A DNA stretch of 64,000 nt from Flavobacterium sp. ALD4 (lineage in GTDB: Bacteria; Bacteroidota; Bacteroidia; Flavobacteriales; Flavobacteriaceae): NCBI RefSeq assembly GCF_002836475.1, contig NZ_PJBJ01000024.1, positions 84,172 through 148,171 on the forward strand. Direction: 5' to 3'. A program made the translations under genes and the position numbers. This document shows positions 41,877 to 50,058 of the stretch, piece by piece. The notes under the pieces were generated by a model. It saw only the letters and a program-made list of their open reading frames with translations, did not search any database and was not told where the DNA came from. Each line of letters opens with the position of its first letter. The stretch's first letter is position 1.

Positions 41877-42965
41877 ATGCTTTCAATAATTGATAAATAT
41901 ATTCTGAAAAGATACCTGGCCACTTTTGCGGCCATGTTGGGTATGTTTATCCCTATCGGGATTGTTATTGACGTCTCAGAGAAGGTGAATAAGATGATTG
42001 AAAACAAAGTTCCCTTGTGGAATATTGCTATATACTATTATCATTTTACGATTTATTTTGCCAATTCTTTATTCCCGATATTTCTATTTTTATCGATTAT
42101 TTGGTTCACCTCAAAACTGGCTAATAATACAGAAATCATCGCCATTTTAAGTTCAGGAATTTCTTTTACACGTTTTTTGAGACCCTATATTATCGGGGCT
42201 TCGCTTATATCGGTTTTTGTATTGATTATGGGGTTTTATGTGGTCCCAGCATCTAGTGAAGGCTTTAATAATTTCAGGTATACGTATCTAAAAGGAAATG
42301 GTCCCGAGGCCATGAGAGAAGGTAATACAGACGTATACCGACAGATAAACGATAATGAATTTCTGTATGTGAACAGTTTCAATAGTGTTTCTAAAGTGGC
42401 TTTTAATTTCGCATTAGAAAAATTTGATAAAGAGAAACTAGTTTCTAAAATCACTGCGAGTAGAATAAAATGGAACCCGCAGGATAGCACCTATACGATG
42501 TATGATTATTCTAAAAGAACGGTAGGGGAATTAGGGGATAAGATTGAAAAATTGCCAGAAAAAAAGGCTAAATTCAGTTTTGATCTCGAAGATTTGACTC
42601 CGGTAATTTATATCGCAGAAACCTTGAGTTTAGATAAATTGTATGAGTTTATAGACAAAGAAAAAAAACGAGGCTCTTCCAATATCAATATTTATATGGT
42701 GGTCTTGTATAAAAAGTACAGCGTGCCTGTTTCAGCATTTATATTAACAATAATCGCCGTGTCAGTATCCTACAAGAAAAGGAGGGGAGGTATGGGAATG
42801 AATTTGACTATTGGTATTGCTATTGCTTTTGGCTACGTGTTTTTTGATAAAATATTTGGTGTATTAGCCGAAAAGTCTACATTTCCGCCGCTGCTGGCGG
42901 TATGGATTCCAAATATTATTTTTGGAATATTAGCAATTTTTTTACTTCGCAATGCAAAACGATAA
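41877..42965 (+). CDS. LptF/LptG-family permease of LPS export
   Basis: 362 residues from the ATG at 41877 (MLSIIDKYILKRYLATFAAMLG), the usual family beginning; a GTG at 41838 would add 13 odd residues. Three N-terminal helices, a periplasmic beta-jellyroll domain (about 130-250) and three C-terminal helices (VVLYKKYSVPVSAFILTIIA onward) match YjgP/YjgQ. It forms the membrane part of the ABC transporter that lifts lipopolysaccharide from the inner membrane to the Lpt bridge. Its partner is not in the window. The EamA gene overlaps its 3' end by 14 bases. Confidence 0.9.
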   Translation: MLSIIDKYILKRYLATFAAMLGMFIPIGIVIDVSEKVNKMIENKVPLWNIAIYYYHFTIYFANSLFPIFLFLSIIWFTSKLANNTEIIAILSSGISFTRFLRPYIIGASLISVFVLIMGFYVVPASSEGFNNFRYTYLKGNGPEAMREGNTDVYRQINDNEFLYVNSFNSVSKVAFNFALEKFDKEKLVSKITASRIKWNPQDSTYTMYDYSKRTVGELGDKIEKLPEKKAKFSFDLEDLTPVIYIAETLSLDKLYEFIDKEKKRGSSNINIYMVVLYKKYSVPVSAFILTIIAVSVSYKKRRGGMGMNLTIGIAIAFGYVFFDKIFGVLAEKSTFPPLLAVWIPNIIFGILAIFLLRNAKR

Positions 42966-43875
42966 ATTAAAAAGTTATATCAACCTACATCTAATTGTCT
43001 TTATTTGGGGTTTTACGGCCGTTTTAGGGGCTTTAATTACAATTACTGCTGATGCTATTGTTTGGTACCGCATGCTCTTGGCAGCGGTTTTCCTGTTCGT
43101 CTTTATTCTTTTTAAGAAAAAAACGTTTAGAATTCCCTTAAAGTCCTTTTTCACATTAATTTTTGTAGGATTCCTGATCGCGATGCATTGGGTTACTTTT
43201 TTTCATGCTATCCATGTTTCTAATGTTTCTATCACTCTTTCTGTTTTTTCCTTGGGTGCTTTTTTTGCCTCCATATTAGAGCCACTTTTTTACGGCCGAA
43301 AAGTATTGTGGTACGAAGTTTTCTTTGGACTCATAATAATAGCTGGATTAGGGATGATTATGCAGGTGGAGGTGAATTATCTGAACGGAATGTTGTATGC
43401 TTTGGTTTCGATTATATTAGGGGTGTTGTTTACCCTTATGAATGGCAAATTAATTCAAAACCATGACGCTACCGTTATCTCCTTTTATGAGTTCATTGCA
43501 GGTGTTTTTTTTATATCTATTTATTTTTTATACCAAAATAAATTTACCGCAGACTTCTTTGCGCTAAGTATTAATAACTGGATTCTGATGTTGATTTTAG
43601 CTTCTATTTGCACGGCTTATGCTTTTACGGCTTCTGTAAAAGTAATGAAAAAATTGACTCCCTATACGGTGATGCTGACTACCAACTTAGAACCAGTTTA
43701 CGGAATTGTTTTAGCCTATTTTATTATTGGCGGAAAAGAAAAAATGAGCTTCTCCTTTTATGTAGGAGCCGTAATTATCATCATTACTGTAATCTTAAAT
43801 GGCATTATCAAACACAAGGCTGGCAAAAAAGTACTGGCAGTTGTGGACGACACTAGACCTCGAGATATAGGGTAA
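42952..43875 (+). CDS. EamA/DMT-superfamily transporter
   Basis: 307 residues, ten predicted membrane helices in two EamA repeats (about 8-140 and 150-290; FIWGFTAVLGALITI... and NGMLYALVSIILGVLFTLMNG...). The second repeat ends with the typical LEPVYGIVLAYFIIGGKE. It probably exports or imports a small metabolite; the substrate is not predictable. The 14-base overlap with the Lpt permease gene indicates translational coupling. Confidence 0.9.
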   Translation: MQNDKLKSYINLHLIVFIWGFTAVLGALITITADAIVWYRMLLAAVFLFVFILFKKKTFRIPLKSFFTLIFVGFLIAMHWVTFFHAIHVSNVSITLSVFSLGAFFASILEPLFYGRKVLWYEVFFGLIIIAGLGMIMQVEVNYLNGMLYALVSIILGVLFTLMNGKLIQNHDATVISFYEFIAGVFFISIYFLYQNKFTADFFALSINNWILMLILASICTAYAFTASVKVMKKLTPYTVMLTTNLEPVYGIVLAYFIIGGKEKMSFSFYVGAVIIIITVILNGIIKHKAGKKVLAVVDDTRPRDIG

Positions 43876-44144
43876 GTGCCATTGATTCAACCTGGACTTC
43901 CTATCCGTTTATCACACGCAAGTACAGCTCCAATTTTGACGGGGAAAAACACTTGGCTTTTAGGGCCAATAGGACAGCTGATGGTAAAAAAATTTGGTAT
44001 GAAACAGAAATCCAGCTTTGGATGTGATTGAATTAAACTTCAAGTCTGTTATTCAAGATTACGTGAATTAGATGATTGACAAAAAGCGTTAGGCGAAGTA
44101 GTTAAAATTCACTAAATTTACAATTCCGAATTTACAGTTCACGA
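43876..44144. other. Gap with no supported gene
   Basis: A plus-strand stretch near 43922-44028 reads YSSNFDGEKHLAFRANRTAD, then GKKIWYETEIQLWM, before a stop. It looks coding-like but has no start and no recognised family. No promoter or terminator is clear. Confidence 0.3.
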
Positions 44145-44714
44145 ATGAAAAAGAATAAGAAAATAATTGGATTTTCGATGTTTGCGCTACTCTTAGTGTT
44201 CTTAGGTAAATACGTTTATGACATGAATATCAATCATAATTTTGAGACTATCACGGAATGAAAAGTCTATAAATAGGGAGTTGTTCCTCCAGATGAAATC
44301 GAAAGTTATGTTAAGAAATACCACATCAAATCTATTGTGGACTTGCGTATACATGGGACTAATGACTTGGCCTTAAACCCTGAAAAAATTGGAGCAATTC
44401 AGGCAGAAAAGAACGCTGTCGCAAAAATTAAGGGGGTTAATTACTTTAGTAACCCATCAGAACAGATTCCAAACGAAAAATATATAGAAACCTTTACAAA
44501 AATAATGAGCAATACCGATAATTATCCGGTGCTTAGCCATTGTTATCACGGTATGGGAAGGGCTGAAATGTACTCCGCTTTGTATCGTATCGAATATGAG
44601 AATTTCACTAATGAGTACGCACGTCAAGGAGTTAGAGCACTATTGGAATTTAGTTCTTTTGATGATGGAGCTCCTAAAGGAGAATACCTTAAGGCGTACA
44701 AATCAAGAAAATAA
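44145..44714 (+). pseudogene. Dual-specificity/tyrosine phosphatase-like gene with two nonsense codons
   Basis: The frame opens with a membrane anchor or signal (MKKNKKIIGFSMFALLLVFL) and reaches FETITE, then a TGA, KVYK, a TAG, and GVVPPDEIESYVKKYHIKSI. It continues through VLSHCYHGMGRAEMYSALYR, the HCx5R phosphatase loop (here HCYHGMGR), to the natural stop. Relatives read ITEGKVYRSG at the damaged place. Both stops are single substitutions in an otherwise intact 189-codon frame. A GTG at 44337 could express only the catalytic half. Confidence 0.8.
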
Positions 44715-44929
44715 TCAGGTATTAAAAACAAATGATCTAAAGGCATATGTTATTTTAAATTTGGATTTAAACAATCTTAACCAATGCCAGTCCGATAGAA
44801 ATATAAAAATAGATTTTTTTTGATTTTCTTTCACTATTAAGTCGCACGGGGCTAAAGGTGCTACAAAGGATTTAATGATTAATTTACGTTTTGATAAAGC
44901 CTTTTATGACTTAAACAAAAAATAAACGA

Positions 44930-44956
44930 TTGCGAACGATAAAAAATTTATATTTG
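44930..44956 (+). promoter_or_regulatory. Promoter of accA
   Basis: TATATTTG (44949-44956) is a perfect -7 box and TTG at 44930-44932 stands 16 bases upstream, a slightly short spacer. The accA ATG is 36 bases downstream. Confidence 0.6.
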
Positions 44957-44991
44957 CAATTCGAAATAAAAAATAAAAACGCACAAATCCT

Positions 44992-45945
44992 ATGGAATAT
45001 TTAGATTTTGAGCTTCCAATAAAAGACCTAGAAGATCAGTTAGAAAAATGTATTGTTATTGGTCGAGAATCAGATGTTGATGTTACAAATACCTGTAAGC
45101 AAATCAACAAGAAGCTAATAGATACCAAAAAGACTATTTATAAAAATTTGACAGCATGGCAACGTGTTCAATTGTCGAGACATCCAAGCAGGCCGTATAC
45201 ATTAGATCATGTAAGAGCGCTTTGTGGAGATACTTTTTTAGAACTTCACGGAGATAGAGGCTTTAAAGACGATAAAGCGATGATTGGTGGTTTAGGAAAA
45301 ATTGGTGGTCAGTCTTTTATGATTGTTGGTCAACAAAAAGGATACAACACGAAGACCCGTCAATACAGAAACTTTGGGATGGCAAATCCAGAAGGATATC
45401 GAAAAGCGTTGCGTTTGATGAAAATGGCAGAGAAGTTTGGTATTCCTGTTCTGACACTTATAGATACTCCAGGAGCTTATCCAGGACTTGAAGCGGAAGA
45501 ACGTGGACAAGGTGAGGCTATCGCTAGAAATATATTTGAAATGGTACGGCTTAAAGTGCCTATTATCACCGTAATTGTAGGTGAAGGAGCTTCAGGTGGT
45601 GCATTAGGAATAGGAGTGGGAGATCGCGTTTATATGCTGGAAAACACTTGGTATTCTGTAATTTCTCCAGAATCTTGCTCTTCTATTTTATGGAAAAGCT
45701 GGGAATATAAGGAAATAGCTGCCGAAGCTTTAAAATTGACTTCTTCAGACATGAAAAGACAAAAATTAGTGGATGACATTATACCGGAACCTTTAGGAGG
45801 AGCGCATTACGATAGAGAGACTACTTTTGTAACAGTCGAACAATATATCATGAAAGCATTTAATGAACTTAAAGACTTATCAACAAAAGATTTAATCGAT
45901 CAGAGAATGGATAAGTACAGTAAGATGGGTGAATATAAAGAATAA
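44992..45945 (+). CDS. accA: Acetyl-CoA carboxylase carboxyltransferase subunit alpha
   Basis: 317 residues, standard length. It moves carboxyl from biotin carboxyl carrier protein to acetyl-CoA, making malonyl-CoA for fatty-acid synthesis. It has an N-terminal helical region ([13 protein letters not shown]), the crotonase-like core with [73 protein letters not shown] and a C-terminal [19 protein letters not shown]. It is a single-gene unit bounded by its own promoter and a strong terminator; accD is not in the window. Confidence 0.97.
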   Translation: MEYLDFELPIKDLEDQLEKCIVIGRESDVDVTNTCKQINKKLIDTKKTIYKNLTAWQRVQLSRHPSRPYTLDHVRALCGDTFLELHGDRGFKDDKAMIGGLGKIGGQSFMIVGQQKGYNTKTRQYRNFGMANPEGYRKALRLMKMAEKFGIPVLTLIDTPGAYPGLEAEERGQGEAIARNIFEMVRLKVPIITVIVGEGASGGALGIGVGDRVYMLENTWYSVISPESCSSILWKSWEYKEIAAEALKLTSSDMKRQKLVDDIIPEPLGGAHYDRETTFVTVEQYIMKAFNELKDLSTKDLIDQRMDKYSKMGEYKE

Positions 45946-45962
45946 AATCTTTTGTGTTTAAA

Positions 45963-45998
45963 AAAATCCGTCTCGTTTACAAACGAGACGGATTTTTT
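45963..45998 (+). terminator. Terminator of accA
   Basis: AATCCGTCTCGTTT (45965-45978) pairs with AAACGAGACGGATT (45981-45994), followed by a T-run, 20 bases after the accA stop. Confidence 0.92.
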
Positions 45999-46088
45999 TT
46001 GGGTTATAAACAAAAATAACTTACTTATGAACAATTATTTGTAATAAGTCAACAGCGATTTTTTTTAATTTTTTGTTACTTTCGCTTT

Positions 46089-47633
46089 ATGGAAAACTTC
46101 AGGAATATAAACCCAGTTAAGGTGGATAAAACAACAATTATAAACCTGGAAAAAGGTAAGCTTCCACCACAGGTTTTAGAATTGGAAGAGGCCGTTCTTG
46201 GTGCTATGATGATTGATAAAAAAGGGGTCGATGATGTAATTGATATTTTATCGCCTGATGCTTTCTATAAAGATGCGCACAAACATATTTTTGAAGCGAT
46301 AGTGCAGTTGTTTACTGAAACACAGCCTATAGATTTACTTACCGTATCAGCACAGTTAAAGAAAAACGCAAAATTAGATTTAGCCGGTGGTGATTTTTAT
46401 TTAATTCAGCTTACGCAAAAAATATCTTCATCAGCGCATATTGAGTTTCACTCGCGAATTATTCTGCAAAAATTCATACAACGAAGTTTGATTCGAATTT
46501 CTTCAGAAATAATTGAAGAGTCCTATGATGAAACTACCGATGTTTTTGATTTATTGGACAGAGCTGAATCTAAACTTTATGAAGTTACCCAAGGGAATAT
46601 AAAACGAAGTTCTGAAACAGCCCAAAGTTTAGTATTACAGGCCAAAAAGAGAATTGAAGAAATCGCAGGACAGGAAGGACTAAGTGGGGTGGCCACAGGT
46701 TTTGAAAAGTTAGATAAAATAACTTCGGGTTGGCAGCCTAGTGATTTAATCATTATCGCGGCAAGACCTGCGATGGGTAAGACCGCATTTGTATTGTCAA
46801 TGGCAAGGAATATGGCTATTGATTATGGAATGCCAGTGGCTTTATTTTCATTAGAGATGGCATCTGTACAGTTAATTACACGTTTGATTTCCTCTGAAAC
46901 TGGTTTGTCTTCAGAGAAATTGCGTACCGGTAAATTAGAAAAGCATGAATGGGAACAACTGAGCACTAAGGTTAAAAATTTAGAGAAAGCTCCTTTGTAT
47001 ATTGATGATACTCCGTCACTCTCTATTTTTGATTTGAGAGCTAAGGCAAGGCGTTTGGTTTCACAACATGGAATCCGAATCATTATTGTAGATTATTTGC
47101 AGTTAATGACCGCTGGAGGAAATGGTAAAGGAGGAGGAAACCGTGAGCAGGAAATCTCGACAATTTCCCGAAACTTAAAAGCCCTTGCAAAGGAACTGAA
47201 TGTTCCGGTAATAGCGCTTTCTCAGTTATCGCGTGCGGTTGAAACTCGTGGATCCAGTAAAAGACCTTTGCTGTCTGACCTTCGTGAATCGGGTGCGATT
47301 GAGCAAGATGCAGATATCGTGTCCTTTTTGTACCGTCCGGAATATTATAAAATTGACGAATGGGATGATGATGAAGCTTCAAATACCGCAGGTCAGGCAG
47401 AGATAATGATTGCGAAACACCGTAATGGTAGTATTGAAAACGTTCGTTTGAAGTTCATTGGACATTTAGGTAAGTTTGATAATTTAGAAGATCATAGTGG
47501 TAATTATGATGATTTACCCTCTTCTATGAATCAAGACGATAATCCTTTTCAAACTAAAAACTTACCTTCGCCACATGAAGCATTCGGGAGTAATCTCAAT
47601 GACGACGACGAAGACAGTGACATGCCTTTTTAG
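46089..47633 (+). CDS. dnaB: Replicative DNA helicase DnaB
   Basis: 514 residues. The N-terminal primase-interaction domain (about 20-130, LPPQVLELEEAVLGAMMIDKKG), the linker helix and the RecA-like ATPase follow in order. Walker A is ARPAMGKT (225-232), Walker B is IIIVDYLQLM, and SQLSRAVETR and DLRESGAIEQDADIV are the late motifs with the arginine finger. It unwinds DNA at the replication fork as a hexamer. No intein is inserted at the usual positions. An acidic C-terminal tail (NDDDEDSDMPF) is typical of Bacteroidetes. A terminator follows directly. Confidence 0.97.
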   Translation: MENFRNINPVKVDKTTIINLEKGKLPPQVLELEEAVLGAMMIDKKGVDDVIDILSPDAFYKDAHKHIFEAIVQLFTETQPIDLLTVSAQLKKNAKLDLAGGDFYLIQLTQKISSSAHIEFHSRIILQKFIQRSLIRISSEIIEESYDETTDVFDLLDRAESKLYEVTQGNIKRSSETAQSLVLQAKKRIEEIAGQEGLSGVATGFEKLDKITSGWQPSDLIIIAARPAMGKTAFVLSMARNMAIDYGMPVALFSLEMASVQLITRLISSETGLSSEKLRTGKLEKHEWEQLSTKVKNLEKAPLYIDDTPSLSIFDLRAKARRLVSQHGIRIIIVDYLQLMTAGGNGKGGGNREQEISTISRNLKALAKELNVPVIALSQLSRAVETRGSSKRPLLSDLRESGAIEQDADIVSFLYRPEYYKIDEWDDDEASNTAGQAEIMIAKHRNGSIENVRLKFIGHLGKFDNLEDHSGNYDDLPSSMNQDDNPFQTKNLPSPHEAFGSNLNDDDEDSDMPF

Positions 47634-47640
47634 AAAGTAC

Positions 47641-47670
47641 CAAAAGCCTATTTTTATAGGCTTTTTTTAT
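47641..47670 (+). terminator. Terminator of dnaB
   Basis: AAAAGCCTA (47642-47650) pairs with TAGGCTTTT (47657-47665), followed by Ts, 8 bases after the stop. Confidence 0.88.
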
Positions 47671-47776
47671 GCTCTGTATTATGTACTTTATTTGAAATAA
47701 TTTCTTAAAAACAGACCTATTGAAGTTGAATTGATTTAAAAAGTTAGATTTGAGTAATTTAAATCTTTTCCTTTTC

Positions 47777-47784
47777 TATCTTTG
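47777..47784 (+). promoter_or_regulatory. -7 box of the AsnB-like gene
   Basis: TATCTTTG matches TAnnTTTG and lies 17 bases ahead of the ATG at 47802. The nearest TTG (47750-47752) is 24 bases upstream, one base beyond the usual spacer range. Confidence 0.5.
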
Positions 47785-47801
47785 ATTTAAAACCTCATAT
47801 A

Positions 47802-49064
47802 ATGATTGCTAAAAGAGTACTGTATATTTTAGTTTTTCTGGTATCGATTGTAGCAAAAGCTTCTTTTATTTTGTTGCCAATGGATGAAAATACGCAACAG
47901 AATCACCTGAAAGCTTACGGGATTACTTTTTGGTGTTTAGAAAAAAACTACAAAGCCAGCTGGTTACTCAACTACCGCGGCGGGTCTTTCCTGTTACCAG
48001 ACGCTCCAGAAATACGCAAAGAATGTCAGATTAGAGGGGTTAGTTTTGAAGTACTTTCTGACAGTGAAGAAACCAGAATTTTAGATGAAATTTCGAGCCC
48101 ATCTCAAAACATGGAAACGATGATTCTTGAAAAAGCACCAAGAATTGCAGTTTATACCCCTAAGGGGAAACAACTTTGGGATGATGCAGTTACATTGGTT
48201 TTAACTTATGCTGAAATCCCATTTACTCCAATATATGATGAGGAAGTCCTAAGTGACCAATTAGTACTTTATGACTGGTTGCACTTACACCATGAAGACT
48301 TTACGGGACAATATGGGAAGTTTTTTGGGGCATATAGAAATGTTCCCTGGTATATTGAGGATAAGAATGAAGCTGAGAAACTAGTATCCAAGTTAGGCTT
48401 TACAAAAGTTTCAGAGGAAAAAGGAGCTGTCGCCAAAAAAATCAGGGATTTTGTCGTTGGAGGAGGATTTATGTTCGCTATGTGTTCCGCTACAGACAGT
48501 TTTGATATTGCTTTGGCAGCTGATGGTGTTGATATTTGTGAACCGATGTTTGATGGTGATCAAAGTGATGCCAATTATCAGTCCAGTATGAATTATGTCA
48601 ACTCTTTCGCTTTCAAAGACTTTATTTTGGAACGAAAACCAGATAAATATGAATTTTCCGATATTGATATGACCGAGAAACGGCGAATTCCAATGGATAA
48701 AGATTATTTTACGCTGATGCAGTTTTCCGCAAAATGGGATCCTATACCAAGTATGCTATGTCAAAATCATACCCAACTTGTCAAAGGGTTTATGGGGCAG
48801 ACTACCTCCTTTGATTCCGCACTAATTAAATCAAACGTTTTAATTATGGGTAGCTGTGAATTGAATGGGGAAGCACGATACATTCATGGCGAAAAAGGAA
48901 AAGGAATGTTTACCTTTTACGGTGGACATGATCCCGAAGATTTCCAGCATCAAGTGGGGGAAGCACCAACAGTTTTAGATTTACACCCTAACTCTCCCGG
49001 ATACCGATTAATTTTAAATAACGTTTTGTTTCCTGCTGCGAGAAAGAAAAAACAGAAGACCTAA
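47802..49064 (+). CDS. Conserved Bacteroidetes secreted protein (often labelled asparagine synthetase B)
   Basis: 420 residues with a signal-like start (MIAKRVLYILVFLVSIVAKA). I recognise it as the protein that flavobacterial annotations call asparagine synthetase B, but it lacks the N-terminal Cys glutaminase and the ATP-pyrophosphatase motif of AsnB, so that name is doubtful. PRIAVYTPKGKQLWDDAVTL, EEVLSDQLVLYDWLHLHHED, VGGGFMFAMCSATD and GKGMFTFYGGHDPEDFQ suggest a class I amidotransferase-like (flavodoxin-type) fold with a Cys in an elbow. The function is unknown. It is followed by glutaminase (34 bases) and the cyanophycin genes. Confidence 0.6.
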   Translation: MIAKRVLYILVFLVSIVAKASFILLPMDENTQQNHLKAYGITFWCLEKNYKASWLLNYRGGSFLLPDAPEIRKECQIRGVSFEVLSDSEETRILDEISSPSQNMETMILEKAPRIAVYTPKGKQLWDDAVTLVLTYAEIPFTPIYDEEVLSDQLVLYDWLHLHHEDFTGQYGKFFGAYRNVPWYIEDKNEAEKLVSKLGFTKVSEEKGAVAKKIRDFVVGGGFMFAMCSATDSFDIALAADGVDICEPMFDGDQSDANYQSSMNYVNSFAFKDFILERKPDKYEFSDIDMTEKRRIPMDKDYFTLMQFSAKWDPIPSMLCQNHTQLVKGFMGQTTSFDSALIKSNVLIMGSCELNGEARYIHGEKGKGMFTFYGGHDPEDFQHQVGEAPTVLDLHPNSPGYRLILNNVLFPAARKKKQKT

Positions 49065-49097
49065 GCCTTGGCCGGCTTCTAAAATAATTATTACATT

Positions 49098-50009
49098 ATG
49101 GATTACGCATCAATTTTAAAGGAAATACAAGAAGAGTCAAATACATGTCCAACTAGAGGAAATGTGACGAAAACCATACCCGAATTAGCTAAAGTTAACC
49201 CAAATAAATTTGGAATTCATTTGACTACAATCGACGGGGACGATTTTGGCATTGGAGACAGTGATGAGAAATTTTCTATCCAAAGTATTTCAAAAGCGCT
49301 GACCGTTGCATTAGCCTTTTCTTTTTTAGATAAAAAAATATGGGAAAGGGTGGGTGTTGAACCTTCCGGAACTGCTTTTAATTCTTTGATTCAATTAGAA
49401 TATGAAAAGGGTATCCCAAGAAATCCATTTATAAATTCGGGAGCAATTGTAATTGCCGATATGTTAGTTTCTTGTTTGAAAAACCCAAAGGAAGATTTTC
49501 TAGCTTTTATAAGACTCATATCCGGAAGCCCAACAATTGATTATAATTTTGCCGTAGCACAATCTGAAAAAGACACGCGCTTTAGAAATGCAGCTTTGGC
49601 TAATTTTTTAAAGTCTTTTGGAAATATTGAAAATGATGTAGACACTGTTTTGGATTTTTATTTTCATCAATGTTCCATAGAAATGACCTGTAGTGAATTA
49701 GCCCATTCATTTTTCTTTTTTGCCAATGAAGGAAAAACGAAAGATGGAAAGCAAATTTTGACAAAGAGTCAAGTTAAAAGATTAAATGCTTTGATGCAAA
49801 CCTGTGGTTTTTACGATGAGTCGGGTGAGTTTACCTATAAAGTAGGATTGCCGGGCAAAAGTGGAATTGGCGGTGGTATTGTGGCTTTATTCCCTAAAAT
49901 TTTTGTGGTAGCAACATGGTCTCCTAAATTAAATAAGAAAGGCAATTCAGAATTGGGCATGCATGCATTGGAATTATTGACGACAAAAACCGGAATGTCG
50001 GTTTTTTAG
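49098..50009 (+). CDS. glsA: Glutaminase
   Basis: 303 residues, the size of GlsA. It hydrolyses glutamine to glutamate and ammonia using a beta-lactamase-like serine mechanism. The SxxK nucleophile is in FSIQSISKALT (Ser near 62). Other motifs are EPSGTAFNSL, GIPRNPFINSGAIV, AHSFFFFANEGK and GLPGKSGIGGGIVALFP. Cytosolic. It lies between the AsnB-like gene and the convergent cyanophycin synthetase gene, in a nitrogen-metabolism neighbourhood. The stop codon sits within a small hairpin followed by a stronger terminator. Confidence 0.95.
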   Translation: MDYASILKEIQEESNTCPTRGNVTKTIPELAKVNPNKFGIHLTTIDGDDFGIGDSDEKFSIQSISKALTVALAFSFLDKKIWERVGVEPSGTAFNSLIQLEYEKGIPRNPFINSGAIVIADMLVSCLKNPKEDFLAFIRLISGSPTIDYNFAVAQSEKDTRFRNAALANFLKSFGNIENDVDTVLDFYFHQCSIEMTCSELAHSFFFFANEGKTKDGKQILTKSQVKRLNALMQTCGFYDESGEFTYKVGLPGKSGIGGGIVALFPKIFVVATWSPKLNKKGNSELGMHALELLTTKTGMSVF

Positions 50010-50013
50010 CAAA

Positions 50014-50046
50014 TAAAAAAGCTACTGTTTCCAGTAGCTTTTTCTT
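50014..50046. terminator. Bidirectional terminator between glsA and cphA
   Basis: AAAAAGCTACTG (50016-50027) pairs with CAGTAGCTTTTT (50032-50043), with A and T flanks serving both converging genes. Confidence 0.9.
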
Positions 50047-50058
50047 TATAGATAAAAA

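Noticed and set aside
44145..44714. TGA in the phosphatase gene as a recoded selenocysteine
   Set aside because: A TAG follows five codons later, the position is not catalytic and no SECIS-like hairpin is evident; nonsense mutation is simpler.
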